Shown here: piece by piece, positions 1 through 9,046 of the stretch | Position numbering within the stretch: the first letter of the stretch is position 1 | Layout: every line of letters begins with the position of its first letter | Source: Pseudarthrobacter sulfonivorans | GTDB taxonomy: Bacteria > Actinomycetota > Actinomycetes > Actinomycetales > Micrococcaceae | Direction of reading: 5' to 3' | DNA: 64,000 nt | NCBI RefSeq assembly: GCF_024391045.1 | Contig: NZ_JANFCZ010000007.1 | Coordinates: forward strand, 1 to 64,000 | Notes under the pieces: model-generated | The model's input: only the letters and a program-made list of their open reading frames with translations | Databases searched by the model: none | What the model was told of the DNA's origin: nothing | Position numbers and translations under genes: made by a program

Positions 1-1
1 T

Positions 2-448
2 GTGGAACAGCCCATTGGCCAGCTTTCCGGCGGTGAGCGACAGTGTGTGGCGATCGCCCGGGCCGTGTATTTCGGTGCGAAGGTGCTGATCCTGGACGAA
101 CCGACGGCCGCGTTGGGCGTGAAGCAGTCCGGCGTGGTGCTGCGGTACATCCTGCAGGCCCGCGACCGCGGCCTCGGGGTCATCTTCATCACCCACAACC
201 CGCACCACGCCTTCCCCGTGGGGGACCGGTTCCTGCTGCTCAAACGCGGCAAATCAATCGGCTACTACGACAAAAAAGACATCACCCTCGACGAACTCAC
301 CGCCCAAATGGCCGGCGGTGCCGAACTCGCCGAACTCGCCCACGAACTCGAACAACTCGGCGGCCACACCGAGGCCCTCAAAGAAGTCCAGGCCGAAGTC
401 GCCGACGTCGCAGACGCAGCACACGAAAGCACCACCAAGCGCCACTGA
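2..448 (+). CDS. Sugar ABC transporter ATP-binding protein, 3' part only
   Basis: This is the C-terminal part of a carbohydrate ABC transporter ATPase; the gene enters from the left edge of the window, so the GTG at its first visible codon is internal. About 148 residues remain. Visible motifs are the signature LSGGERQ (residues 8-14), Walker B VLILDEP and the H-loop FITHN. The tail after the H-loop is Glu/Ala/His-rich and charged. The family (FrcA/RbsA-like) energises uptake of sugars or polyols through a membrane permease and a binding protein. It lies 31 bp upstream of an inositol catabolic cluster on the same strand, so it probably serves uptake of inositol or a related polyol. The substrate is inferred from context only. 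Confidence 0.85.
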   Translation: MEQPIGQLSGGERQCVAIARAVYFGAKVLILDEPTAALGVKQSGVVLRYILQARDRGLGVIFITHNPHHAFPVGDRFLLLKRGKSIGYYDKKDITLDELTAQMAGGAELAELAHELEQLGGHTEALKEVQAEVADVADAAHESTTKRH

Positions 449-479
449 GCGCGAAGGTCTACAACCAGATGGAGCAACC

Positions 480-1910
480 ATGCACATGCTAATCGCCGGA
501 ACCTGGCGCGGTGCCGCTGACGGCAGGACCGAGGACGTCCGGTCACCTTTCGACGGCCGGATCATTGACACCGTTCCCGTGGCCACGGTCGAGGACGCGC
601 AGGCTGCCCTGGATCGCGCCGAAATCGGCGCCCACCTGCAGCGGTCCACGCCGGCGCACGAGCGGGTGGACATCCTCCTGCGCGCTGCAGCCCTGGCCGA
701 CGAGCGTGCCGAGGACATTGCCCAGGCCATCAGCGCTGAAACCGGCAAGCCGATCACGGAGGCCCGGGGAGAAGCCAGCAGGTCGGGAAACATCATCCGC
801 CTGGCCGCCTATGAGGGAAGCCAGCTGTACGGCTCCACCCTTCCCTTGGACGCCAACGCGGGCACAGGGCTGGACAAGATCGGCTTCACCCTGCGCCAGC
901 CCGTGGGCATCGTGGTGGCCATCACGCCGTTCAACTACCCTGCCCTGCTGGTGTTGCACAAAATCGCGCCGGCGCTGGCAGCCGGGAACGCCGTGGTGCT
1001 CAAACCCGCCCGGGCCACGCCGCTGACGGCGCTGAAACTGGCGGAGTGTTTTGTGGACGCCGGACTGCCGCCAGAGGCGCTGTCCGTCCTGACCGGGCCG
1101 GGCAGCACCCTGGGCGATGTGCTGGTCACAGACCCCCGGGTGCGGAAGGTTTCCTTCACCGGATCCACCGCCACCGGCACGCGGATCAGCTCGATCGCCG
1201 GGATCAAGAAACTGTCCCTGGAACTCGGCGCCTCGTGCCCCGTGATCATCCTTCCCGACGCAGACCTGGAACTGGCTTCCAGTGCGGTGGCAGCGGGCGG
1301 CTTCATCAACGCCGGCCAGGTGTGCATCTCGGTGCAGCGGGTCATCGTTGACCGCCGCATCGAAGCGGATTTCCTGGACGCGCTGGTCCCCAAGGTGGAG
1401 GCCATCGCCGTCGGAAACCCGAAGGAAGCCGACACCCGGCTCGGGTCACTGATCTCCGAGGAGGAAGCGGTGCGTGTCCACACCTCCATCGGCGAGGCCC
1501 GGAACTCCGGTGCCAAAGTGCTGACCGGCGGGGACCGCGACGGTGCCGTTATCACCCCGGCTGTTGTTGCCGGCGTCGACCCCCGCTCCCCGCTGAGCCG
1601 CAACGAACTGTTTGGTCCCGCCGTCGCGGTTTCCTCCGCTACGGACATCGAATCAGCCATTGCCATGGCCAACGACAACGATTACGGGCTCGGCGCCGGG
1701 ATCTTCACCAGCGATGTCTCCGGCAGCATCCGGGCCATGCGCCAGATCGACGCCGGAAACATCCACATCAACTGGACGCCCCTGTGGCGGGCCGACCTCA
1801 TGCCCTACGGAGGACTCAAGGGCAGCGGCATCGGCAAGGAAGGCGTCCGCTCCGCAGTGAATGAAATGACCGAAGAAAAAACGGTCATCCTGCACGGACG
1901 CCCCTGGTAA
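480..1910 (+). CDS. Aldehyde dehydrogenase family protein
   Basis: NAD(P)-dependent aldehyde dehydrogenase of 476 aa. The reading frame is open further upstream, but the ATG at 480 gives a normal ALDH N-terminus (MHMLIAGTW) and follows the ABC gene closely. Visible features are ITPFNYP and VLKPA in the cofactor-binding part, the general-base Glu in LELGAS and the nucleophile Cys in GQVCISVQR, with a typical C-terminus (YGGLKGSGIGKEG). It oxidises an aldehyde to an acid. The VCIS context and the lack of an MmsA-like profile suggest a lactaldehyde/succinate-semialdehyde-type enzyme, not the CoA-acylating one, which lies at 11742. It heads the inositol operon; its substrate there is unknown. Confidence 0.85.
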   Translation: MHMLIAGTWRGAADGRTEDVRSPFDGRIIDTVPVATVEDAQAALDRAEIGAHLQRSTPAHERVDILLRAAALADERAEDIAQAISAETGKPITEARGEASRSGNIIRLAAYEGSQLYGSTLPLDANAGTGLDKIGFTLRQPVGIVVAITPFNYPALLVLHKIAPALAAGNAVVLKPARATPLTALKLAECFVDAGLPPEALSVLTGPGSTLGDVLVTDPRVRKVSFTGSTATGTRISSIAGIKKLSLELGASCPVIILPDADLELASSAVAAGGFINAGQVCISVQRVIVDRRIEADFLDALVPKVEAIAVGNPKEADTRLGSLISEEEAVRVHTSIGEARNSGAKVLTGGDRDGAVITPAVVAGVDPRSPLSRNELFGPAVAVSSATDIESAIAMANDNDYGLGAGIFTSDVSGSIRAMRQIDAGNIHINWTPLWRADLMPYGGLKGSGIGKEGVRSAVNEMTEEKTVILHGRPW

Positions 1911-1935
1911 CCCACCACCCGACTGGAATAAGGCA

Positions 1936-3885
1936 ATGACCACTAACTCACAGACCATCCGGCTCACCACAGCCCAAGCCGTCATCAAATACCTGTCCGT
2001 CCAGCACTCCGTTGCGGACGGCGTCAGGCGCCGCCTGGTGCCGGCCGCCCTGGGGATCTTCGGGCACGGAAACGTTGCCGGCCTGGGCCAGGCCTTCGAC
2101 GAACTGGCCGATGACATGCCCTTCATCCAGGGCCGCCACGAACAGTACATGGCTCACATTTCGACGGCCTTTGCCAAGGCGAGCAGGCGCCAAGCCGTCC
2201 TCGCCGTGACCGCCTCCATCGGCCCGGGTGCCCTCAACCTTGTCACCGCTGCCGGGCTGGCAACGGTGAACAGGCTTCCGCTGCTCCTCCTGCCCGGAGA
2301 CACGTATGCAACGCGGCACCAGGGACCGGTCCTGCAGCAGCTGGAGCACCCCATCGAGGCTGATGCCACCGTCAACGACGCGTTCCGCCCCGTCTCCCGC
2401 TTCTTTGACAGGATCACCCGCCCGGAGCAGCTCCTGACGGCCCTGCCGCAAGCCATGCGCGTGCTGACCAGCCCCACCGATACCGGTGCCGTGGTCATTT
2501 CCCTGCCCCAGGACGTGCAGTCCCACGCCTACGACTTCCCGGCCGAATTCTTCGAACCGCGTGACTGGAAAGTCCGGCGGCCGCTGCCGGACCCGGAAGA
2601 GGTCGACGACGTCGCCCGGCTCATCCGCTCGGCTGAGCGTCCGGTGATCATCGCCGGCGGCGGGATCCACTACTCGGACGCCCACGCCGCACTCGAGGCG
2701 CTGGCCGGCCAGGTGGGAATTCCCGTGGTGGAGACCTTCGGCGGCAAGGGCGCCGTCACCAAGGACGAATGGTGGCAGGTGGGCGGCGTGGGCCTGGAAG
2801 GCAACTTCGCCTCCAATACCCTCGTCAAGCAGGCCGACCTGGTCCTGAACGTCGGCACCAGGCTCACCGACTTTGCCACCGGTTCGCAGTCCATCTTTGA
2901 AAACCCGGAGGTCCGGTTCGCGTCCCTGAACATTGTTGACGCCGACACCCGCAAACAGGGCGCCACCGGCATCCTCGCGGACGCCCGGCTCGGACTCGAA
3001 GCCCTGGCCCAGGCACTGGAAGGCCACAGCACCAGCGAAGCCTGGCAGGACACGGTCCAGGCCGGGAAGGCCGCATGGGCACCCATCCGGGCCAAGTGGC
3101 TCGACGCCGACACCGCCTACAACCCCGAGGACCACCCGGACGCGCCCGTCACCGGTGCCGTCCTCACCCAGCCGCAGCTGATCGGAATCATGCAGGAGCA
3201 CGCACGCTCCGGCGATACCGTCATCGCCGCTGCAGGCGGGCCTCCCGGTGACCTGCAGAAGGTGTGGGACGCCACCGGGAACCGGCACTGCCACCTGGAA
3301 TTCGGCTTCTCCTGCATGGGCTACGAAATCGCTGCAGGCATGGGCGTCCGGCTGGCCGAAGGCAACAACGACAACCGCGTGGTCACCTTCATCGGCGACG
3401 GCACCTTCCTGATGGCACCCACGGAGATCCTCACCGCGGCGCAGGAGGGGCTGAACGTCACCATCATCGTGTCCGAAAACCACGGCTACCAGGTCATCCA
3501 CCGGCTGCAGATGAACCGCACCGGAAAGGAATTCGGCAACGAGTTCCGCTACCGCACCACCGGCGGCAGCGTTGCGGCCGCTGACGCCCCCAAAGCCCGG
3601 CTCGACGGCGACTACCTCAAGGTGGACCTGCGGCAGATCGCCGAAGGCCTTGGTGCGCTGGCCATCCGAGCCACGACCGCAGCCGAGGTCCGGGAGGCAC
3701 TGTCCTCGACCAGGGCCACCCAGGGCCCGGTGGTCATCGTGGTGCCCACGGTGCCCCATGTTGACCTGCCCGGCGGCGACGTCTGGTGGGACGTTGCCCC
3801 GGCAGAAGTCTCCGGTCAGGAATGGGTCCGCACGCTCCGCACCGACTACGAGAAGGCACGCGGCAGCCAGCGGTGGTTCGGATGA
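1936..3885 (+). CDS. iolD: 3D-(3,5/4)-trihydroxycyclohexane-1,2-dione hydrolase (IolD)
   Basis: ThDP-dependent enzyme of 649 aa that opens the ring of the inosose dehydration product to give 5-deoxy-glucuronate in myo-inositol catabolism. The N-terminal ThDP-binding pyrimidine domain (about residues 30-200) contains EQYMAHI with the conserved Glu. A central domain follows, and the C-terminal pyrophosphate domain has the GDGTFLM...N metal-binding signature near residue 490. The length and the inserted segments are those of IolD and longer than acetolactate synthase (about 560-590 aa). Its TGA overlaps the ATG of the next gene (ATGA), which indicates translational coupling. iolE and an iolG-like gene downstream support the assignment. 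Confidence 0.94.
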   Translation: MTTNSQTIRLTTAQAVIKYLSVQHSVADGVRRRLVPAALGIFGHGNVAGLGQAFDELADDMPFIQGRHEQYMAHISTAFAKASRRQAVLAVTASIGPGALNLVTAAGLATVNRLPLLLLPGDTYATRHQGPVLQQLEHPIEADATVNDAFRPVSRFFDRITRPEQLLTALPQAMRVLTSPTDTGAVVISLPQDVQSHAYDFPAEFFEPRDWKVRRPLPDPEEVDDVARLIRSAERPVIIAGGGIHYSDAHAALEALAGQVGIPVVETFGGKGAVTKDEWWQVGGVGLEGNFASNTLVKQADLVLNVGTRLTDFATGSQSIFENPEVRFASLNIVDADTRKQGATGILADARLGLEALAQALEGHSTSEAWQDTVQAGKAAWAPIRAKWLDADTAYNPEDHPDAPVTGAVLTQPQLIGIMQEHARSGDTVIAAAGGPPGDLQKVWDATGNRHCHLEFGFSCMGYEIAAGMGVRLAEGNNDNRVVTFIGDGTFLMAPTEILTAAQEGLNVTIIVSENHGYQVIHRLQMNRTGKEFGNEFRYRTTGGSVAAADAPKARLDGDYLKVDLRQIAEGLGALAIRATTAAEVREALSSTRATQGPVVIVVPTVPHVDLPGGDVWWDVAPAEVSGQEWVRTLRTDYEKARGSQRWFG

Positions 3886-4670
3886 GCAGCGAACCTCTGA
3901 ATGCAGGACCGCTGAACGCAGGTCAGCTCCGGCAGCGACTTGCCGGGGGCGAGGTCACGATCGGCACCTTCGTCGGAATGTCATCGGCGACCGCGGCAGA
4001 GGTTTGCGCGGCAGCCGGAGCCGACTGGATCCTGATCGACCTTGAACACGGCTCCGGTGGGGAGGACGCGGTCCGGGACGGCGTTATTGCCGCCGGCAGT
4101 TACGGCGTCCCCACCATCGTCAGGGTGGAATCCGGAGACCGCATCCGCATCGGCCGGGTACTGGACCAGGGCGCCGCGGGGATCATGGTGCCGCGGTTGA
4201 ACACCGTGGAGCAGGCCGTGGAATCGGTGAAGCACATGCTGTATCCGCCAGAAGGTGACCGCGGCGTGGCCACCTACAACCGCTCCTGCCGCTGGGGCAT
4301 GGACCGTCGGACGCTCACCGAACCGCAGCAGGAATCCCTGGGAGTCATCCAGATCGAAACCCTGGCGGCGCTGGATTCCGTTGAAGACATTGCCGCCCAG
4401 GACGGCGTGGACGTTCTCTTCGTCGGACCCCTGGATCTGTCCTACGCCCTCGGGGTCCCGCTGCAGCTGGACAGCAACGTCTTCCAGGAGGCCCTGCAGC
4501 GCGTCGTGGCCGCGGCACAGCTGCACAACAAGGCCGCAGGAATACTCGCCGTGGACGGCATGGGAGCCGCCAAATACATCCGCCAGGGCTTCCGGTTCGT
4601 GGCCATCGGCTCAGACTCGACCATCATGGCGGCAGCGTTCCGCGACGCCTTCGATACCGCACGCAACTGA
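3882..4670 (+). CDS. HpcH/HpaI family aldolase
   Basis: Class II (metal-dependent) aldolase-type protein of 262 aa of the HpcH/HpaI/citrate-lyase-beta family. These enzymes cleave or form 2-keto-3-deoxy acids, releasing pyruvate and an aldehyde. The LIDLEHG motif (about residue 49), the VPRLNTVEQA segment and the VLFVGPLDLS strand are typical of the barrel. The chosen ATG overlaps the iolD stop. Canonical iol operons use an unrelated class II fructose-bisphosphate-type aldolase (IolJ) for 2-deoxy-5-keto-gluconate-6-phosphate. This gene may therefore replace that step, or may serve a side branch such as a keto-deoxy sugar acid. The role is not settled by the sequence. Confidence 0.85.
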   Translation: MSSEPLNAGPLNAGQLRQRLAGGEVTIGTFVGMSSATAAEVCAAAGADWILIDLEHGSGGEDAVRDGVIAAGSYGVPTIVRVESGDRIRIGRVLDQGAAGIMVPRLNTVEQAVESVKHMLYPPEGDRGVATYNRSCRWGMDRRTLTEPQQESLGVIQIETLAALDSVEDIAAQDGVDVLFVGPLDLSYALGVPLQLDSNVFQEALQRVVAAAQLHNKAAGILAVDGMGAAKYIRQGFRFVAIGSDSTIMAAAFRDAFDTARN

Positions 4671-4698
4671 CTCATTACCAGCAAAGGAAAGCAAGAAC

Positions 4699-5910
4699 GT
4701 GAACGCAGAATCCCGCACCATCGGCGTCGGCCTCATCAGCGTGGGCTGGATGGGAAAGCTCCACTCCCGGGCCTACCAGACCGTCCCGTACGCCTACCCG
4801 GATCTTGGCCTGAAGACCAAACTCGTCATTGCGGCCGACACGGCGCCCGATCGCGTGGACTATGCCCGCGATGTCCTGGGCTTCGCTGAAGGCACCACCG
4901 ATTACCACGATGTCCTGAACCACCCGGACGTGGACGTCGTCTCCATCTGCGCCCCCAACTTCCTGCACGCTGAAATCGGCATCGCGGCCGCCAAGGCAGG
5001 AAAGCATTTCTGGATCGAAAAGCCTGTGGGACGCGGCTACCAGGAAACCGCAGCCGTACAGGAAGCCGCCGTGGAGGCCGGCGTCGTCACCACCATCGGC
5101 TACAACTACCGCCACGCTCCGGCAGTGGAGCACGCACGGAAGCTGATTGCCGAGGGCCGCCTGGGCCGGATCACCAACGTCCGCGCCGTCTTCTTCTCCG
5201 GCTACGCCTCCGAGCCCAACGGCGCCCTGTCCTGGCGCTTCGACCGGAAACTCGCCGGCACCGGCGTGCTGGCCGACCTGTTCAGCCACGCCACGGACCT
5301 GTGCCAGTATGTAGTCGGACCCATCGCCGAGGTGACCGCGCTGACCAGCACCGTCTACACACAGCGGCCCAAACTGGCCATGGGATCCGGCACGCACTTC
5401 GCGGTGATTGAAAACGGTGAGATGGGGGAGGTCGAGAATGAAGACTACGCAGCAGCGCTGGTCCGCTTCGGCCCGTCCGCGGTCGGCGCAGGAGCCGTGG
5501 GCACCATCGAATCCTCCCGCGTCGCGGTGGGTCCCGAGTGCGGGTACCAGATTGAGGTCTACGGCACCGAAGGCTCCCTCAAGTGGGACTTTGAGCGCAT
5601 GAACGAACTCAAGGTATGCCTGGGGCGCAACAACGAGGAGCAGGGGTACACCACGGTGAACGCCAGCCCGCGCCACGGCGACTACGCCTACTTCCAGCCC
5701 GGACCCGGCAACAGCATGGGCTTTGATGACCTCAAAGTGATCGAGGCGAAGAAGTTCCTCGTCGCCGTCGCCGGCGGCGCCCAGGAAAACTCCAACATTC
5801 ACGACGCCGCCTCCGCGGCCGCGATCGTCAGCGCCGCCGAAACATCCTCGCTCTCCGGCCAGTGGCAGAAGATCGAGGAAATCCACGGCACCACGGCAGC
5901 GCGGGGCTAG
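4699..5910 (+). CDS. Gfo/Idh/MocA family oxidoreductase (first of three in cluster)
   Basis: NAD(P)-dependent sugar/polyol dehydrogenase of 403 aa. The chosen start is the GTG at 4699, preceded by an AAAGGAAAG ribosome-binding site; the frame is open well upstream but that part is out-of-frame overlap with the aldolase gene. The N-terminal Rossmann motif reads GLISVGWMGKLHS, and the EKP motif (IEKPVGRG) is near residue 109. The family oxidises a hydroxyl of a cyclic polyol or sugar. It is longer than a typical IolG (about 340 aa) and may act on scyllo-inositol, an O-methyl inositol or an oxidised sugar. It sits 28 bp after the aldolase and 2 bp before the LacI gene. Confidence 0.87.
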   Translation: MNAESRTIGVGLISVGWMGKLHSRAYQTVPYAYPDLGLKTKLVIAADTAPDRVDYARDVLGFAEGTTDYHDVLNHPDVDVVSICAPNFLHAEIGIAAAKAGKHFWIEKPVGRGYQETAAVQEAAVEAGVVTTIGYNYRHAPAVEHARKLIAEGRLGRITNVRAVFFSGYASEPNGALSWRFDRKLAGTGVLADLFSHATDLCQYVVGPIAEVTALTSTVYTQRPKLAMGSGTHFAVIENGEMGEVENEDYAAALVRFGPSAVGAGAVGTIESSRVAVGPECGYQIEVYGTEGSLKWDFERMNELKVCLGRNNEEQGYTTVNASPRHGDYAYFQPGPGNSMGFDDLKVIEAKKFLVAVAGGAQENSNIHDAASAAAIVSAAETSSLSGQWQKIEEIHGTTAARG

Positions 5911-5912
5911 CC

Positions 5913-6938
5913 ATGACCACCGCGTCCGCCCGCCGGCCCACGATCAAGGACGTAGCCGAACGCGCCGGCGTGTCCAAGTCCTTGGTCTCCCTCGTCCTGC
6001 GCGATTCACCACGCGTCAGTGACGAACGCCGGCGGCGGGTGCTCGAAGTCGTTGAGGAAATGGGCTATGAGCTGAACCTCGCAGCCCGCTCCCTGGCAAC
6101 ACGGGACAACGGAACCATCGGCGTCCTGGTCAGCGACATGCACAATCCGTGGGCGTTCGACGTGGCCGACGCCGCCAGGACCGTTCTTGAGGAGGCCGGG
6201 CACACCGTCCTCTTCAGTGCGGTCACGGCCGCCGGCAGGGGAGTGGACCAGTCCATCCTCCAGGCCTTCAGGGACCTGCGCGTGGCAGGCCTGCTCGTGG
6301 TGGGAACGGTGCCGGACAAGGCTCCGTTCAACCGGGCCGTGTCCGGCGGGGCCGTGGTCTTCGCCGGCGGCGGACCGGACTACATCGACACCGCGGACGT
6401 AGTCCGCAGCGACGATACCCTCGGCATGAGCATGGTAGTTGAGCACCTGATCGCCCAGGGACACGAGAACATCGCGCACCTGGGCGGGCTGGGCGGCTCG
6501 GTGGGCCGGGCACGCGTGGACGGATATTCCGCCGCCATGGAAGAACACGGCCTGGCCCGCCACATCCACATTGTCGAAGCCGACTTCTTCCAGGAGTCCG
6601 GCTACATTGCCGCCCAACGGGCGCTGGGCTCCTCGCGGTCCAAGCACCAGCGCCCCACGGCGCTGGCATGTATCAACGACCTTGCGGCCTTCGGGGCGAT
6701 GACTGCTGCCGATGAACGCGGCGTTGAAGTAGCCATCACCGGCTACGACAACATCGCATTGGGTGCCATGCCCCGCCTGGGCCTGACCACCGTTGACCCG
6801 GACAGTTCCGGCATCGGTGTGGCCGGGGCGAAAACGCTCCTGCAGCGTATCCAGGACCGTAACTCGAACGGCGGGTTCGTCCACCAGCCGATCGTCCCTC
6901 AACTGGTCATCCGCACGTCCAGCCTGCTCGGCCTCTAA
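5913..6938 (+). CDS. LacI family transcriptional regulator
   Basis: DNA-binding repressor of 341 aa. The N-terminal LacI helix-turn-helix begins PTIKDVAERAGVSKS and is followed by the hinge helix region (NLAARSLATR). The rest is a periplasmic-binding-protein-like effector domain (IGVLVSDMHNPW onward). The ATG at 5913 was chosen because it places the HTH at the usual distance from the N-terminus. Being embedded in the inositol gene run, it most likely controls this cluster in response to inositol or a downstream intermediate. I could not identify a convincing LacI operator in the short spacers around it, so the main operator may lie upstream of the window. Confidence 0.92.
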   Translation: MTTASARRPTIKDVAERAGVSKSLVSLVLRDSPRVSDERRRRVLEVVEEMGYELNLAARSLATRDNGTIGVLVSDMHNPWAFDVADAARTVLEEAGHTVLFSAVTAAGRGVDQSILQAFRDLRVAGLLVVGTVPDKAPFNRAVSGGAVVFAGGGPDYIDTADVVRSDDTLGMSMVVEHLIAQGHENIAHLGGLGGSVGRARVDGYSAAMEEHGLARHIHIVEADFFQESGYIAAQRALGSSRSKHQRPTALACINDLAAFGAMTAADERGVEVAITGYDNIALGAMPRLGLTTVDPDSSGIGVAGAKTLLQRIQDRNSNGGFVHQPIVPQLVIRTSSLLGL

Positions 6939-7012
6939 CCTCCCACCCGTACCGTCACCCCGCGGCTTTCAAAGCCTTCCCGGAGTGCACCCCCACATCT
7001 TCAAGGATGACG

Positions 7013-7945
7013 ATGGCAACACTCAGCACACCCCAAATACTTGTGGCCCTTGGCAGCGTCGAGGCCGGACTGGTGGAACCGGAACTGGCGCCGCACCAGC
7101 AAATCATCCACAACCCCACCGACGCGGACCTGGCCCGGGCCGATGCCGCCATTGTTCGCGCCGCCTACCGGGTGGACCGTGAGCTCCTGGACCGGATGCC
7201 CGCGCTGAAGGTCATCGCGAGGACCGGCGTTGGCACCGACCTCGTGGACGTGGCGGAGGCGAACCGGCGCGGCATCCCCGTGGTCATCACGCCCGGGAGC
7301 AACACGGCGTCAGTGGCCGAAGGCGTGTTCTCCCACCTCCTGGCACTGGTGAAGAAGCTGTCGACGCTGACGGCGCTGGTCCGGGACGGCCGCTGGGACG
7401 AACGGTCCGGGGCGGCTGTGGGAGACCTGGAGGGTTTCACCCTGGGCATCATCGGATATGGCCGCATCGGTCGCCGCGTGGCCCGGATCGCCGAGGCCTT
7501 CGACCTCAAGGTCGTGGCCTTTGATCCGTTCGCAGACGTCCCGGCCGGCATCCGCTGCGAAACTGTCGAGGAACTGCTGGGCCGCAGCGACTTCGTTACC
7601 CTGCACGTGCCCCTGACGCCCGAAAACCACAACCTCATCAACGCTGAACGTCTCGCACTGCTCCCCGCCGGGGCCATCCTCATCAACTGCAGCCGGGGCG
7701 GACTCGTGGACCTGGACGCAGCCCACGAGGCCCTTCTCTCCGGGCAGCTGGGCGGCCTGGGTTTGGATGTCTACGATCCCGAACCGCCGGCCCACCACGC
7801 CGTCTTTGACCACGGGAACGTGGTCCTCACGCCCCACTTGATGGGGTTCACCCGCCAGGGAATGGCCCACACGGTCCGCGACGCCGCCAAAGGCGCCGTC
7901 GATGTCCTGGCCGGCCGCTCCCCGGCCGCCGTGGCAACACCGTGA
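7013..7945 (+). CDS. D-2-hydroxyacid dehydrogenase (NAD-binding)
   Basis: A 310-aa protein of the D-isomer-specific 2-hydroxyacid dehydrogenase family, which interconverts 2-keto acids and D-2-hydroxy acids in the cytoplasm. Visible are the catalytic Arg region (INCSRGGLVD), the NAD-binding GYGRIGRR turn and the catalytic His in LTPHLMGF. Two ATGs are possible (7007 and 7013); the second has AAGGATG at a good distance and is used here. The sequence resembles phosphoglycerate-dehydrogenase-like enzymes more than lactate dehydrogenase. Its place between the LacI gene and the IolG-like gene implies a role in a polyol or sugar-acid branch. The substrate is unknown. Confidence 0.88.
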   Translation: MATLSTPQILVALGSVEAGLVEPELAPHQQIIHNPTDADLARADAAIVRAAYRVDRELLDRMPALKVIARTGVGTDLVDVAEANRRGIPVVITPGSNTASVAEGVFSHLLALVKKLSTLTALVRDGRWDERSGAAVGDLEGFTLGIIGYGRIGRRVARIAEAFDLKVVAFDPFADVPAGIRCETVEELLGRSDFVTLHVPLTPENHNLINAERLALLPAGAILINCSRGGLVDLDAAHEALLSGQLGGLGLDVYDPEPPAHHAVFDHGNVVLTPHLMGFTRQGMAHTVRDAAKGAVDVLAGRSPAAVATP

Positions 7946-8029
7946 CAGGAAGCCCCGCAACACTCAATCAACTTCGCTCAACCGCAGGCGGATCAGCTGC
8001 CCGCGGCCAACAGGAAAGGACCTCCACCC

Positions 8030-9043
8030 ATGTCCAGTGACCGACCCCTCAAGGTTGCCCTCTTCGGATCCGGCCGCATCGGCCAGGTCCATGCCCGGAA
8101 CATCGCCGACCACCCTGACCTGGAACTGGCCTGGATCGCTGATCCGTTCATCAAGGGTGCGCAGGACCTTGCCGCCATCACCGGGGCGAAGGCCGTCGAA
8201 ACCGCCGATGAGGTGTTCGCCAACGCTGACCTGGACGCCATCATCATCGGCTCACCGACCAGCACGCACGTTGACCTGATCTCCCGGGCGACGGCCGCCG
8301 GCGTCGCCGCCCTCTGCGAAAAGCCCATCGACCTGGACATCGACCGGGTCCGCGAGTGCCGGGACCGGATCCGCGGCACCAGCAGCCCCCTGATGCTTGG
8401 CTTCAACCGCCGCTTCGACCCGAACTTCTCCTCGCTCCGCGCACGGGTTGAGGCCGGGGAAATCGGCCGCCTGGAGCAGCTGACCATCATCAGCCGGGAC
8501 CCGGCCCCCGCACCCAAGGCGTATATCGAGACCTCCGGCGGAATCTTCCGGGACCAGAGCATCCACGACCTGGACATGGCCAGGTTCTTCGTCCCGGACA
8601 TCGTCGAGGTATCGGCCACCGGTTCGAACCTGTTCTGCGACTACATAGAAGAGGCCGGCGACTTCGACTCGGTGGTCATCAACCTGCGCGGACGCGGCGG
8701 TGAACAGATCACCATCATCAATTCCCGCCACAGCGCCTACGGCCACGACCAGCGGCTGGAAGCCTTCGGCAGCGAGGGCCTCCTGACCGCCGGCAACATG
8801 GCCCCCACCACCGTGCGCAAGTACAGCGCCGCGGGCACCGAGGAATCCGACGCCTACCTGCCGTTCTTCCTGGAACGCTACGCACAGGCCTACCGCAATG
8901 AGCTGGACAGCTTCGTTCAGGCCATCCGCGGCGGAACCAGCTGCAGCCCCGGCTTCGACGACGGCGTGATGGCCCTCGTGCTGGCCAACGCCGCAGACGA
9001 ATCCGCCAGGTCCGGCCGCGTCGTCACCATCGGAAAGGAGTAG
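8030..9043 (+). CDS. iolG: Inositol 2-dehydrogenase-like Gfo/Idh/MocA oxidoreductase
   Basis: A 337-aa NAD-dependent dehydrogenase that best fits inositol 2-dehydrogenase, converting myo-inositol to 2-keto-myo-inositol (scyllo-inosose), the first step of the pathway. The Rossmann motif is FGSGRIGQVHA, the EKP motif is CEKPIDLD, and the catalytic region GGIFRDQSIHDLDMARF contains the Asp and His expected for IolG-type enzymes. An AGGAAAGGA ribosome-binding site precedes the ATG. It ends 3 bp before the SDR gene. Of the three Gfo/Idh/MocA genes here, this one has the length and catalytic block closest to characterised IolG proteins. Confidence 0.85.
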   Translation: MSSDRPLKVALFGSGRIGQVHARNIADHPDLELAWIADPFIKGAQDLAAITGAKAVETADEVFANADLDAIIIGSPTSTHVDLISRATAAGVAALCEKPIDLDIDRVRECRDRIRGTSSPLMLGFNRRFDPNFSSLRARVEAGEIGRLEQLTIISRDPAPAPKAYIETSGGIFRDQSIHDLDMARFFVPDIVEVSATGSNLFCDYIEEAGDFDSVVINLRGRGGEQITIINSRHSAYGHDQRLEAFGSEGLLTAGNMAPTTVRKYSAAGTEESDAYLPFFLERYAQAYRNELDSFVQAIRGGTSCSPGFDDGVMALVLANAADESARSGRVVTIGKE

Positions 9044-9046
9044 GGA

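Noticed and set aside
1948..3759. A 603-codon open frame antisense to iolD
   Set aside because: It is a by-product of GC-rich codon use opposite a clear IolD; its protein is low-complexity (Gly/Val/Asp-rich) with no recognisable domain.
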